Notes: a model not told the origin generated them from the sequence alone. Shown: positions 1-8,547, counted from the first letter of the stretch. The stretch: 64,000 bases of DNA from Hyphomicrobium_B sp001006785 (GCF_001006785.1 NZ_CDHO01000001.1:310001-374000); one strand, 5' to 3'. Numbers and translations are program-made.

Positions 1-723
1 CAACTCGCGATCCCGCGTGACCGCGGTCCAGCCGTCGGCGAGAATTTTGACGTGCGGCTTGCCGAGATTGATCATCGGCTCGATCGTGAACAGCATGCCC
101 GGCTCCAGGATCACGCCTTCGCCCGGTTCGCCGTAGTGCAGGATATTCGGGCGATCGTGGAAGACGCGCCCAAGTCCGTGGCCGCAGAAGTCGCGAACGA
201 CGCTGCAGCGCTCGGCTTCGGCGAAGGTCTGGATGGCTGCGCCGATGTCGCCGGTCGTGTTGCCGGGCTTCACCGCCGCGATGCCGCGCACCAGAGATTC
301 ATACGTCACGTCCATCAAGCGTTGGGCACGGCGCGAGACTTCACCAACGGAATACATCCGGCTGGTGTCGCCGTGCCAGCCGTCGACGATCAACGTGACG
401 TCGATGTTGATGATGTCGCCGATGCGCAGCGGCTTGTCGTTAGGCATGCCGTGGCAGACGACGTGATTGATCGAGGTGCAGGTCGCGTAGCGATATCCAC
501 GATAGTTGAGTGTCGCCGGCAGCGCGCCATGATCGAGGGCGAAGGCGAGCACCAGATCGTCGATCTCAGCCGTCGTGACGCCCGGCTGCACGACGGGGAC
601 GAGCATATCCAACGCTTCAGCGGCAAGGCGTCCGGCTTTGCGCATTGCAGCAAAAGCTTCCGCATCGTGCAGCGGGATTTTGCCGTCGCGCGTCGCGCTT
701 CTGTTTACTTCAACGTTCGACAT
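1..723 (-). CDS. map: Methionine aminopeptidase type I (3' end outside window)
   Basis: This gene removes the N-terminal methionine from nascent proteins in the cytoplasm. I read the reverse strand from the ATG at 723, preceded by GGAG; 241 residues are visible and the C-terminus lies beyond the left edge. Type I family features are present: the NHVVCHG segment with H91, then the metal-ligand aspartates D108 (NIDVT) and D119 (HGDTSRMY), followed downstream by DFCGHGLGRVFH and LFTIEPM. Together these make the identity secure. It is divergent from the OmpA-family gene, with 109 bases between the two starts. Only the last few dozen residues should be missing, judging from the usual length of about 250-275. 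Confidence 0.95.
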   Translation of the reverse strand, partial: MSNVEVNRSATRDGKIPLHDAEAFAAMRKAGRLAAEALDMLVPVVQPGVTTAEIDDLVLAFALDHGALPATLNYRGYRYATCTSINHVVCHGMPNDKPLRIGDIINIDVTLIVDGWHGDTSRMYSVGEVSRRAQRLMDVTYESLVRGIAAVKPGNTTGDIGAAIQTFAEAERCSVVRDFCGHGLGRVFHDRPNILHYGEPGEGVILEPGMLFTIEPMINLGKPHVKILADGWTAVTRDREL

Positions 724-832
724 GTTGCTCCGGACTGGAACTTATATGGCTGTGACTGCAATTTAGTGCCAAACTATCCCGCTATAAAAGAGCGCCTTTG
801 CCAAGGGCGCCGCAAGCACAGGAGGAAAACCC

Positions 833-1996
833 ATGTTGCAATTCCGTGCGCCTCTCCTTGGAGGGGTCTCTTGCGTCGGGCTGATGTTTCAATTCGCGAG
901 CGTAAATATAGGGCATGCGACGACGACGGTCGAGATGCTGAGCGCTCGTGACGCTACCCGCGTGCATTCCGCTCCGAGTTCATTGCCGCAGCTGATGCGG
1001 GACGGCGCTGTTCAGTTCAGTTCGGGCTCGACCCGCGCGACGATCACGCTTGCGCAGGACGACTCCGCGCCGCCGGCGACCGGTGGTCAGGCAACGACCG
1101 ATTTCTACGGCGACAGCGCGGCGCCTGAAAACCCGGCGTGGGCGGCTGAAGCGACGTTCAATCCCGACTACTCGGCGAACGCATCGGAGGCGCCCGCCGC
1201 GTCGGATGACGCTGCTCAGTCAGCGCCATCGGAAAGCGAAGCATCCGGCGAACCGGCTGCAACGCAGACGGCCGAGGATACGTCTCCGCCGCCGACGGGC
1301 GGGACAGCGACAACGGATTATTACGGCGGCTCGCCATCACCGCAGGATCCGGCGTGGGCCGCTCCGGCCAAGATGAACCCGGACTATTCGAGCGAGCCAG
1401 CGGCGCCTGCGGAAGCGGCTCAGCCAGCGGCAACGGAAGCTCCTGCTGCTGCTGCATCTCCGGCCGAGGAAGACGCCGCACCGCCTCCGACCGGTGGCAA
1501 GGCCACGACAGACTATTACGGAGGCAGCGCAGCTCCGAGCAATCCGGCCTGGGCGGAACCTGCGAAAATGAATCCCGACTACAACGCCGCCGCTGCGCCG
1601 GCTGCATCTGAAGCAGCAGCACCCGCAGGGGAAGCATGCCGCGAAACGGTTGCAACGAATGCCAAGGCCGCGACGCTGCGCTTCAACGAGGACAGTGCTG
1701 CCATCGCTCCGGCGAGCCGCACCGCGTTGTCGGCCCTCGCCACGGCGCTGAAGGCTTGTGCCGGCGTCGTCGTCGAGGTTCGCGGATTTACGGACAGCGT
1801 CGGCTCATCGGAGGGCAATCAGATGCTGTCCGAGCTTCGCGCGAAGAAGATCGTCGATTTCCTGACGGACGCCGGTGTCGAAGCGTCGAAGCTGACGGCT
1901 GTCGGCAAGGGTGAGGACGATCCGGTCGCCAACAATGAAACGGCGGAAGGCCGCCGTCTCAACCGGCGTGTCGAGTTCGTGCTTTCGGGTCAGTAA
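833..1996 (+). CDS. OmpA-family envelope protein with three linker repeats
   Basis: A 387-residue exported protein starting at an ATG seven bases after a perfect AGGAGG. Residues 1-29 look like a signal peptide ending near HA. Residues 79-250 are an Ala/Pro/Glu-rich linker carrying three copies of a roughly 35-residue unit (79-113, 151-185, 216-250) with the core TGGxATTDYYGGS, then PAWA and MNPDY. Residues about 265-387 form an OmpA-like peptidoglycan-binding domain with VEVRGFTDSVGS and NRRVEF. Family knowledge says such domains bind meso-diaminopimelate in peptidoglycan. No beta-barrel or lipobox is visible, so it is probably periplasmic or loosely envelope-bound. The repeat function is unknown to me. 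Confidence 0.85.
   Translation: MLQFRAPLLGGVSCVGLMFQFASVNIGHATTTVEMLSARDATRVHSAPSSLPQLMRDGAVQFSSGSTRATITLAQDDSAPPATGGQATTDFYGDSAAPENPAWAAEATFNPDYSANASEAPAASDDAAQSAPSESEASGEPAATQTAEDTSPPPTGGTATTDYYGGSPSPQDPAWAAPAKMNPDYSSEPAAPAEAAQPAATEAPAAAASPAEEDAAPPPTGGKATTDYYGGSAAPSNPAWAEPAKMNPDYNAAAAPAASEAAAPAGEACRETVATNAKAATLRFNEDSAAIAPASRTALSALATALKACAGVVVEVRGFTDSVGSSEGNQMLSELRAKKIVDFLTDAGVEASKLTAVGKGEDDPVANNETAEGRRLNRRVEFVLSGQ
1067..1582 (+). repeat. Three in-frame repeats encoding a TGG-TTDYYGGS-PAWA-NPDY unit
   Basis: Three coding repeats of about 105 bases at 1067-1171, 1283-1387 and 1478-1582, separated by variable acidic Ala/Pro/Glu spacers. Copies 2 and 3 are closest to each other. Copy 1 differs at several positions (DFYGDS for DYYGGS, ATFNPDY for AKMNPDY). 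Aromatic and glycine positions are the most conserved, which suggests selection on the repeated unit itself rather than a simple low-complexity linker. Confidence 0.85.
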
Positions 1997-2019
1997 TGGC
2001 CGCTATGAAAGACTGAGAC

Positions 2020-2051
2020 GCGGCGGCTTCATCGGCCGCCGCTTTTCTTTT
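2020..2051 (+). terminator. Rho-independent terminator after the OmpA-family gene
   Basis: Eight-base perfect stem GCGGCGGC (2020-2027) and GCCGCCGC (2035-2042), seven-base loop, then a T-rich run at 2043-2051. It begins 24 bases after the stop codon. Confidence 0.85.
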
Positions 2052-2082
2052 GGCTATCGCAGTCCTGCGTTGCCCAAGCGCG

Positions 2083-2114
2083 CAAAAAGAAAACGCCGGA
2101 TACGAGATCCGGCG
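2083..2114 (-). terminator. Rho-independent terminator after rplS
   Basis: On the minus strand an eight-base stem (CGCCGGAT with ATCCGGCG, 2094-2101 and 2107-2114), a five-base loop, and a downstream T-run complementary to the A-rich stretch 2083-2093. It lies about 35 bases past the rplS stop and faces the OmpA-gene terminator, so the two convergent genes each have their own. Confidence 0.85.
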
Positions 2115-2149
2115 CTTTATCCTTGGACGTCGATTTCAGATCCGTCGAC

Positions 2150-2845
2150 TTATTCCTTGGCTTCCTCAGCCGGAACTTCAGCGGCCGTGAGTTCAGCGAC
2201 GAGGCGCTGCGCCTGGCCGATCCAATCCTGCTTCTCGATGGCGCCCTTGAGGTTCAGCGTCTCATCGATGTTGGCGATGTCTTCGTCCGACAGGTTGGCG
2301 ATCTGTTCGATCTTGTAGCAGTTGAGATGCTTCAGGCGGTTCTGCAGGTCGACGTCGATGCCGTTGATGCGGGTCAGATCATCGGCCTCGCCCTTCGGCT
2401 TCTTGAAGCCCTTCCAAGCCGCGTTGAGGCGGCGTGCGCGCGCGTCCGTGCGCTCGAAGATGCGGGCGGCTTTGCCGCGGCGGCCGCGGAGATAATAGAG
2501 CTTCGCGCGGCGGACCTTGCCGCGGCGGAGGACTTCGATCTCGGCGATGTAGGGCGAGTAGACCGGGAAAACGCGCTCGACGCCTTCGCCGTAAGAAATC
2601 TTGCGAACCGTGAAGTTCTCGTTGAGGCCGGCACCCGAGCGGGCGATCACGACGCCTTCATACGCCTGGAAGCGGACGGTCGGCTCTTTCTCGACCTTTT
2701 TCTTCTTGTCTTTCGGGTCGGTTTCGGCGGATTCGATGACCTTGACCAACACCTTAACGGTGTCGCCGGGGCCGAATTCAGGGATGCCACGCTTGGAAAG
2801 GACGGCGTCCATCTGCTCGCGTTCGAGCTGTTGGATAATATTCAT
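2150..2845 (-). CDS. rplS: 50S ribosomal protein L19 with C-terminal helix-hairpin-helix-like extension
   Basis: Residues 1 to about 150 are L19 of the large ribosomal subunit, recognisable from NIIQQLE at the start, GDTVKVLVKV, FQAYEGVVI and KVRRAKLYYLRGRRGKAARI. The protein is 231 residues, whereas L19 is usually about 115-180. The surplus, from about residue 155, reads LTRINGIDVDLQNRLKHLN followed by IEQIANLSDEDIANIDETL, which matches the helix-hairpin-helix style domain that alphaproteobacteria attach to some other proteins (for example some L21 proteins, from memory). The gene has its own terminator. It is separated from trmD by an L,D-transpeptidase gene, unlike the common rpsP-rimM-trmD-rplS order. 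Confidence 0.93.
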   Translation of the reverse strand: MNIIQQLEREQMDAVLSKRGIPEFGPGDTVKVLVKVIESAETDPKDKKKKVEKEPTVRFQAYEGVVIARSGAGLNENFTVRKISYGEGVERVFPVYSPYIAEIEVLRRGKVRRAKLYYLRGRRGKAARIFERTDARARRLNAAWKGFKKPKGEADDLTRINGIDVDLQNRLKHLNCYKIEQIANLSDEDIANIDETLNLKGAIEKQDWIGQAQRLVAELTAAEVPAEEAKE

Positions 2846-3055
2846 CTTGTTGATTCCGTTTCGTTTTTTGATGACGCAGAGGATCGGCTGGCGGTATTTC
2901 GACCGAGCCGGTCATGCAAGCCCCTGATGGGCCACCCGTTTGAGGGGAAGTCTTGTTGGCCCGCTGATACTCGAAGAGTGCCCCGTTGTCGAGCGGAAAG
3001 GGGCGCTCCGATGGTTTGTCGCGCAAGACTTAACGCGACGTTTCCAGCCTCAGCC

Positions 3056-4723
3056 TCAGAGCCCGAAGGCGCTGCCGATGATGTCACCGAGTGTTGCGTT
3101 CGATTGCGCGGAACGCCGGGTGGCGCTGTCGCGGCCGCGAGACTTGGAGGCGACTGCTCCCGGATTGAAGCTCGGCTCGACCGGCGCGAGGTGATTGCGG
3201 CCCTTCTTGATTTTCGACCATTGTCCGTCGAGCGCCAGCGTCACGCGCTTTTCGTGGCCGTAGACGTCGTTGAAGGTTTTCAGTTTGCCGTCGTCCGTGA
3301 CCCAGGCGGTGAAATAGACGAGGTGGATCGGGATTTCCTTCGAGATCGGAACCTCGTTGTTGAGGGGACCCGAGCGATCGAGCTCGGCGATCTTGGCGGC
3401 ATCCCAGCCCTTGTCTTCCTTCAAGACCATTTCGGCGAGCTGCATAGGGTTTTGCACGCGCAGGCAACCGTGGCTCAGCGTGCGCTGGGCGGGACGGAAC
3501 ATCCATTTGTCGGGCGTGTCGTGCATGAAGATCGTGTGCTGGCTCGGGAACGAAAACTTCACGCGGCCGAGGACGCTTTTCGGGCCGGGCGGCTGGAGCA
3601 CGATGAAATTGCGAATGTCGGTCGACGACCAATCGTACTGGCGCCAGTCGACGCGGCGTCCGTCCTTGGTCTGGAGCTGAAGGCCATACTGGCGCATGAG
3701 CCCGCCGCCGCGAATGAGGCTCGGCCACAGCTCGTTGACCATGATGCTTTCCGGCACGCGCCATGCCGGGCGCAGTACGACGTATTTCAAAGGCCGCGAG
3801 AAAATCGTCGACTTCTTGTCGACTTCGCCCGCAACGATTTTGGCGGAGCGAATGATTTCGCCGTCCTTGTAAACGTACTGCATGAACTCCGGGATGTTGT
3901 TCAGCACGTAGAAGTCGCCCATGTCGGGCCACATCCAGCGCCACATCTCCATGTTGGCGCGAAGACGCTTGGCGGCGGGGCTGAGCTTGGCGAGGTTGCC
4001 GTCGGCGGGCAGCATCGTCACGTAGAGCTGGCGCAGCTTTTCGAACTGCGGCTGTTGCGGATGCAGGCTGCGGAGGTAAGCATCGGGTTCGTGCGAGTCC
4101 GCCAGAGCCTTGATCACGGTTGCGGGGTCGATCCACTGCGGACGGCGGTCGAATTCGGTGGTCAGCATTTCGGCGGGGTCGGGAATGCGTCCGCCACGCG
4201 CGAAGCGTGCGTATTGCAGGGCTGCTGTCGAGTACTGGATTTCGGCATCGGCCAGCGTGTCGGTGTCGGTCGCGGTCAGCGCGCCGTTTTCGAGCATCGG
4301 AAGTTTGAAAGCGCTGGCGTCGAGACCGTAGGCGTTGGCGTTTTCGATTTCGGTGATGAGGGCTTTGGTTTCGGGCTTCAGGCCGGATGCGGTCACCCAA
4401 AGGCCGTCGCCGTGGCGCGCCGCGTAAAATTCGGTAAGCGCCGTCTGATCCATTTTCTCGCGCTCTTCGTCGGACGCCTTCGCAGCGGCGAGCTTCGAGC
4501 GCGCGACGCCGAGGACCGGATCGTCGGCGGCTGCCGCCGGCGCGACGGCATCGGGGGGTGAAGTGGCTTCGGGCGTCGCTTGCGTTTGGGGCGTTGCTTC
4601 GGACTGTGCAGATGCAGGCGCTGTCTGTGCCGGAGTTTCGCTCGGCGCTGGCTCCGCAAAAGCCGGCTGGATCATCACCAAAGCCGCAACCGTGCCGAAC
4701 AGAATGCTCTTGAAGTTCCCCAT
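3056..4723 (-). CDS. YcbB-type L,D-transpeptidase
   Basis: A periplasmic enzyme predicted to make 3-3 cross-links in peptidoglycan. I place the start at the ATG at 4723 (555 residues), because GGACGGGG precedes it and it opens directly into a signal peptide of about 24 residues ending PAFA; a GTG at 4744 would add seven residues. After a Pro/Ala/Gln-rich stretch comes a scaffold region (TEFYAARHGDGLWV onwards) and then the YkuD catalytic domain with SHGCLRVQNP, where C420 is the nucleophile. The length is close to that of E. coli LdtD. It lies between trmD and rplS on the same strand. Confidence 0.9.
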   Translation of the reverse strand: MGNFKSILFGTVAALVMIQPAFAEPAPSETPAQTAPASAQSEATPQTQATPEATSPPDAVAPAAAADDPVLGVARSKLAAAKASDEEREKMDQTALTEFYAARHGDGLWVTASGLKPETKALITEIENANAYGLDASAFKLPMLENGALTATDTDTLADAEIQYSTAALQYARFARGGRIPDPAEMLTTEFDRRPQWIDPATVIKALADSHEPDAYLRSLHPQQPQFEKLRQLYVTMLPADGNLAKLSPAAKRLRANMEMWRWMWPDMGDFYVLNNIPEFMQYVYKDGEIIRSAKIVAGEVDKKSTIFSRPLKYVVLRPAWRVPESIMVNELWPSLIRGGGLMRQYGLQLQTKDGRRVDWRQYDWSSTDIRNFIVLQPPGPKSVLGRVKFSFPSQHTIFMHDTPDKWMFRPAQRTLSHGCLRVQNPMQLAEMVLKEDKGWDAAKIAELDRSGPLNNEVPISKEIPIHLVYFTAWVTDDGKLKTFNDVYGHEKRVTLALDGQWSKIKKGRNHLAPVEPSFNPGAVASKSRGRDSATRRSAQSNATLGDIIGSAFGL

Positions 4724-4773
4724 TGCCCCGTCCCGATCGGTCACGCACGCACCGGCGTTTAGCTCTTTGTTTT

Positions 4774-4820
4774 GTCGTGCTTCTTATCGGAAAACCGGTT
4801 CCCACTTTTCCGGAAGCACT
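4774..4820. repeat. Dispersed intergenic repeat, copy 1
   Basis: A 47-base element beginning TCGTGCTTCTTATCGG, continuing through AAAACCGGTT and ending CTTTTCCGGAAGCACT. Its ends are partly inverted (GTGCTTC with GAAGCAC, and CGGAAAA with TTTTCCG), so it can fold as a long hairpin. A second copy sits at 18753-18797. I recall similar intergenic repeats in other Hyphomicrobiales genomes, but cannot verify this here. Confidence 0.75.
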
Positions 4821-4929
4821 TTCGCGCGACCCGCCGCATATGCCGCGACGGGCGCCCCGAATCTTTCCCCTGGACGCATTTGTCCAGGAAAATCCTGACC
4901 ATGCAAAGGCGAAGGTTTGATGGCGTGCT

Positions 4930-5688
4930 TTAGGAGCGCTTTTGGTGCGGTGGGTGTAGCAGATCGGGCCGCCGGTCGGCCGTCAATTTCTCGGATTGTT
5001 CCCGCCGCCACGCCTCGATTTTCTTGTGATCGCCGGAAAGCAGAATGTCCGGGATGGCACGGCCCTGCCAGTCGCGCGGCTTCGTGAACTGGGGATATTC
5101 GAGCAGGCCGGTCTCGAAGCTTTCGCTGGCGAGGCTTTCGCTGGCGCCGAGAACGCCCGGCAGCAGGCGGACGCAGGCTTCGATCAGGACCATGGCCGCG
5201 ACCTCGCCGCCCGCGAGCACGTAGTCGCCGATCGAGACTTCCTTCAGCCCCTTGGCGGCGATGACGCGCTCGTCGATGCCTTCGAAGCGTCCAGCGAGCA
5301 GTGTCACGCCTGGACCGTCGGCCAGACTGCGGGCCAGGCTCTGTGTCAGTGGCGTGCCGCGCGGCGACAGATAAATCAGCGGCGCATCGGGCGAGAGCGT
5401 TGACGCGTGATCGAGCGCCGGGCCGAGAACGTCGGCGCGCAGCACCATTCCGGCCCCGCCGCCTGCGGGCGTATCGTCAACCTGACGATGCTTGCCGAGG
5501 CCGAAATCGCGGATCTGGAGTGTGTCGAGCGACCAGATGCCGGCGTCGCGCGCCTGGCCCGCGAGCGAAACTCCGAGCGGGCCCGGGAACGCGTCCGGGA
5601 ACAGCGTCAGCACGAGCGCGCGCCACGGCGGACGGCCATCGCCCGAAGGAAAGTGCGGCATCGCAGGAGCCTCGCGTGAAGTGGTCAT
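4930..5688 (-). CDS. trmD: tRNA (guanine-N1)-methyltransferase
   Basis: Makes m1G37 in tRNAs and so protects the reading frame. The SPOUT-fold signatures are clear: LTLFPDAFPGPLGVSLAG at the start, the DDTPAGGGAGMV loop, LAGRFEGIDERV, and the knot segment SIGDYVLAGGE, followed by LLEYPQFTKP. It has 252 residues, typical for the family. The first methionine is used here, but M10 is a plausible alternative. A short in-frame duplication lies around 5113-5142 (SES-LA-SES in the variable loop before the EYPQ motif). No rimM or rpsP is visible next to it. Confidence 0.96.
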   Translation of the reverse strand: MTTSREAPAMPHFPSGDGRPPWRALVLTLFPDAFPGPLGVSLAGQARDAGIWSLDTLQIRDFGLGKHRQVDDTPAGGGAGMVLRADVLGPALDHASTLSPDAPLIYLSPRGTPLTQSLARSLADGPGVTLLAGRFEGIDERVIAAKGLKEVSIGDYVLAGGEVAAMVLIEACVRLLPGVLGASESLASESFETGLLEYPQFTKPRDWQGRAIPDILLSGDHKKIEAWRREQSEKLTADRRPDLLHPPHQKRS

Positions 5689-5721
5689 CCGATGCGATCG
5701 GCTTCGGATGACCGGAAAAGA

Positions 5722-6009
5722 TCAGACGCCTTCGACGACGGTGATGTCGAGCGTGCCGGCGCCCTGGCGGAGCGCTTTGGCTTCGGCGTATTCCGGTGAC
5801 GTCGCGTAGCCGTGGGCGTGCTCGTAGCTCGGGAATTCGAGGACGACGTTGCGTGCGGTGCCGTTGCCTTCGACGATCTCGTGGCGGCCGCCGCGCACGA
5901 TCGGCTTGCCCTCGTACTTGTCGAGCGCGATTTTCGATTTCGCGACGTAAGCCGCCCACTTTTCAGGGTCGGTTACGGTGGCGTGGGCGATGACGTATCC
6001 CTTCGGCAT
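5722..6009 (-). CDS. DUF1330-family small protein
   Basis: A cytosolic protein of 95 residues in the dimeric alpha-beta-barrel (ferredoxin-like) DUF1330 group; no reaction is established. The family pattern is visible: KGYVIAHATVTDPEKWAAY near the start, GGRHEIVEG in the middle and EFPSYEHAHGYATSPEYAEA towards the end. I chose the ATG at 6009, preceded by GGAAG, because it gives the usual family length; the longer in-frame start at 6072 would add an unconserved leader. The gene follows trmD's upstream side on the same strand, 33 bases away. Confidence 0.85.
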   Translation of the reverse strand: MPKGYVIAHATVTDPEKWAAYVAKSKIALDKYEGKPIVRGGRHEIVEGNGTARNVVLEFPSYEHAHGYATSPEYAEAKALRQGAGTLDITVVEGV

Positions 6010-6105
6010 TGCGGTCTTCCTGCTGTGATGTTCGAACGCCGTGGCATAGCCGGTGCGAGGCGGCTTCGGCAACCCGTGAGCAGAAAGACGGAAAACCGCA
6101 GCGGC

Positions 6106-7101
6106 TCAAGGATTGAGGAGCGGCTGCACGGCGCCGAGGCTGGCGTCGCTGCTCTGGCGGGGCGGGCGGCTGATGGTTGCCGTCGTCGAGCCCCAGCTCA
6201 AGCTCGTGAAAAAGCCGCCGATGCTCGATGAAGCCTCGGCCGATTTCATTTTCTTGCCCTGGGCTTCGAGGCTCGGATCGTTCTTGGCGAGGCGCTTGGA
6301 CATGCGCGGCGACAACGGCGCGAGGCGCTTGCCGATCAAGGTCGGGCAGGCGGCGTTCGGGTCCATGCCGACCGGCGTCAGCGAATTGACGACATAGCGC
6401 TTGGAGCACATGCCTACCTTCGGCGGTTCCCGAGTCTCGGCAAAATCGTCGTAGGCCTGCTTCAGTGGAGCCCAGGTCGTGCGTGCGGGATTGTCGGCAT
6501 GGCGCTTGATGTTCGAAGCGGTCATGCGGAACGGGAACACGTGGACTGGAACGGATGGTTCGCCAGCCGCCAACGCATCGCGCACGAACGCGTAGATTTC
6601 TTCGATCAGCTTGTCCGACATGGCGAAGCAGCCGACGCTGCGGCAGTCGCCGTGCACCATAATGTAAGCGCCGGTTCGTCCGAGCGCGCGGTCGAGCGCA
6701 TTCGGATAGCCGATGTTGAAAGCGAGATGGTATTTGCTGTCGGGCTTCATGCCGCCGGGTGTTGCCGCGTAAAAACCTTCAGGCGACATGCGGTCGCCCT
6801 GCGTCTGCTTCGGGCCAAGCGTTCCGCCCCAGTTGCAGATCGGGAATGTTTTCACGAGCGCGTAGCGGCCGTTCGGACGCGCCTTCCAGACTTCAAGTTC
6901 CGACTCTTCCTTGAAGACGCGGATGTAGACCGGGGCTTCCGGCACGATGTCTTTCATCAGGAGCGCGGCTTCGGTCGTGGCGGGAAGCGGTTTGGCGGCG
7001 GCTTGTTCCTCGGCGCGCGCGGCGTGAAACGCAGGGAGCGCACCCAGCAAAAACAAAACTGCAGCGAGCCAGTTTGCCCGCTTCATCGTACGCCACAACA
7101 T
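6106..7101 (-). CDS. YafK-type murein L,D-transpeptidase family protein
   Basis: A 331-residue exported protein with a signal peptide (MKRANWLAAVLFLLG to about AARAEE). The YkuD-type catalytic motif is the variant seen in the YafK/COG3034 group: YIMVHGDCRSVGCFAMSD, with the cysteine of GCFAM as the nucleophile. A KxxPICNWGG segment and GDRMSPEGFY precede it, as in that family. E. coli YafK detaches Braun lipoprotein from peptidoglycan; whether this homologue makes or breaks such a link is not evident. The start is uncertain: ATG at 7101 or at 7086, neither with a strong ribosome-binding site. Confidence 0.85.
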   Translation of the reverse strand: MLWRTMKRANWLAAVLFLLGALPAFHAARAEEQAAAKPLPATTEAALLMKDIVPEAPVYIRVFKEESELEVWKARPNGRYALVKTFPICNWGGTLGPKQTQGDRMSPEGFYAATPGGMKPDSKYHLAFNIGYPNALDRALGRTGAYIMVHGDCRSVGCFAMSDKLIEEIYAFVRDALAAGEPSVPVHVFPFRMTASNIKRHADNPARTTWAPLKQAYDDFAETREPPKVGMCSKRYVVNSLTPVGMDPNAACPTLIGKRLAPLSPRMSKRLAKNDPSLEAQGKKMKSAEASSSIGGFFTSLSWGSTTATISRPPRQSSDASLGAVQPLLNP

Positions 7102-7247
7102 CTGCCGTGAACCCCGCGTGACCTGTTCCCCGGACTAGCGCTTAGCCTAGCCCCACAGACGGTTAATGCTTGGTAAATCGCGACTGTGCGCAGGGCGTGG
7201 TGAGAGCTTGGCGAGGATGTGGCGAGGTGCGTGCTATGCGCGCGCGA

Positions 7248-7943
7248 TCAGGCGCTTGCGATGCGAGCCAGGAAGGCTTCAGCGGCAGCCTTGGGATCTT
7301 TCGCGGCGTTGATCGGGCGGCCGACGACGATGTGGTTGGCGCCGTCGCGGATCGCCTCGTCCGGCGTCGTGATGCGCGCCTGATCGCCAGTCTCGCCACC
7401 GGGGAGGCGAATGCCGGGCGTGACGATGAGGAAGCTCGGCGAGGTCTTGGCGCGGACGGCGGCGGCTTCCTGTCCGGACGCGATGACGCCATCGACGCCG
7501 GCGTTGTGGGCGATGCGGGCACGGCTCAGCACGAGGGCTCCTGGCGTTAGCGGAATGCCCTGTTCGTCGAGGTCGGTTTGATCGAGGCTCGTCAGCACAG
7601 TCACGGCGAGAATTTTCAGCTGAGAGTCGCCGCGTCCGCGCACGGCGGCTTTCAGCGTTTTCGTATCGGGACCGTGAACGGTGATGAAGTCGACGCCGAG
7701 TGCCGCGGCTGAAGAGACGGCGCGCTCGACGGTGTTGCCAATGTCGAGAAATTTCAGATCCAGGAAGACGCGCTTGCCTTCCTGCTTCAGCTCACTCGCG
7801 AGCGACAGGCCATCGGAAAACAGAAGCTCGAGCCCGATCTTGTAGAACGACACCGTGTCGCCAAGACGATTTACCAGCGCACGCGCCTCGTCGTAGGAGG
7901 GCAGGTCGAGGGCGACGATGAGTTTGTCTTTGGCGTCCGTCAT
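7248..7943 (-). CDS. pyrF: Orotidine 5'-phosphate decarboxylase
   Basis: Catalyses the last step of UMP synthesis. The 231-residue TIM-barrel protein shows LIVALDLP at the start, the catalytic FLDLKFLDIGNTV charged network, and the phosphate-binding TPGIRLPGGE and HIVVGRPI loops near the C-terminus. It is four bases downstream of the FMN reductase stop codon, so the two are almost certainly cotranscribed. Confidence 0.97.
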   Translation of the reverse strand: MTDAKDKLIVALDLPSYDEARALVNRLGDTVSFYKIGLELLFSDGLSLASELKQEGKRVFLDLKFLDIGNTVERAVSSAAALGVDFITVHGPDTKTLKAAVRGRGDSQLKILAVTVLTSLDQTDLDEQGIPLTPGALVLSRARIAHNAGVDGVIASGQEAAAVRAKTSPSFLIVTPGIRLPGGETGDQARITTPDEAIRDGANHIVVGRPINAAKDPKAAAEAFLARIASA

Positions 7944-7947
7944 CGGC

Positions 7948-8547
7948 TTATCCGTGCAAAACGCGGGCGGCGCGAGCGAGCTTCTGAATGACCGTCTTCA
8001 GTTGCTCCTGCTGGTCCTTGTTTTTCAAGTGTCCGTGCTCGTCATAGGCGTCGACGGCGCGCGGGAGCAAGAACTGATCGGGCAGCACCAGCGCACCGAT
8101 GCCAGTTTCCAAAACCAGACGAAGCTGCGAGAGGCCGCGCAAGCCGCCCATGCCGCCGGGCGACGCCGAGCCGATCGCGAACACCCGCGTGCGATAGACT
8201 TCCATCGGGGCTTCGCCTTCGTCGCGAATGTGGCTGATCCAGTCGATGGCGTTTTTCAGCAGCGGCGTGAAGGAAGCGTTGTACTCGGGGCTGAGGATGA
8301 AGATGCCCGTGTGGGCTTTCATCAGATTTTTCAGCTTATGGGCGTTCTCGGGCTGACCCGAGGTCACTTCGAAATCGCCGTCGTAGAGCGGCATCGGATA
8401 ATCGGCGAGGTCGGCGAACGTCGACGGAATGCTGTTTGCTTCAGCGATTTGAGCAGCGAGACGCGCCAGGCGTTTGTTGTGCGAATTCTTGCGAGCGCTG
8501 CCCGCGAAGAAGAGCAAGCGAGGGTCCGACTTCGTCGATGCTGTCAT
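7948..8547 (-). CDS. NADPH-dependent FMN reductase family flavoprotein
   Basis: A 199-residue flavodoxin-like protein. LLFFAGSARKNSHNKRLA is the phosphate-binding loop of FMN reductase/azoreductase proteins, SPEYNASFTPLLKNAIDW is the family's second signature, and ASPGGMGGLRGLSQLRLVLE the third. It probably reduces FMN or quinones with NADPH; the natural substrate is not evident from sequence. It is the first gene of a two-gene operon with pyrF. Confidence 0.88.
   Translation of the reverse strand: MTASTKSDPRLLFFAGSARKNSHNKRLARLAAQIAEANSIPSTFADLADYPMPLYDGDFEVTSGQPENAHKLKNLMKAHTGIFILSPEYNASFTPLLKNAIDWISHIRDEGEAPMEVYRTRVFAIGSASPGGMGGLRGLSQLRLVLETGIGALVLPDQFLLPRAVDAYDEHGHLKNKDQQEQLKTVIQKLARAARVLHG

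Noticed and set aside
2123..4561. Very long open frame on the plus strand across rplS and the L,D-transpeptidase gene
   Set aside because: It is antisense to two well-supported genes, has histidine/arginine/valine-rich composition typical of shadow frames in high-GC DNA and shows no motif.
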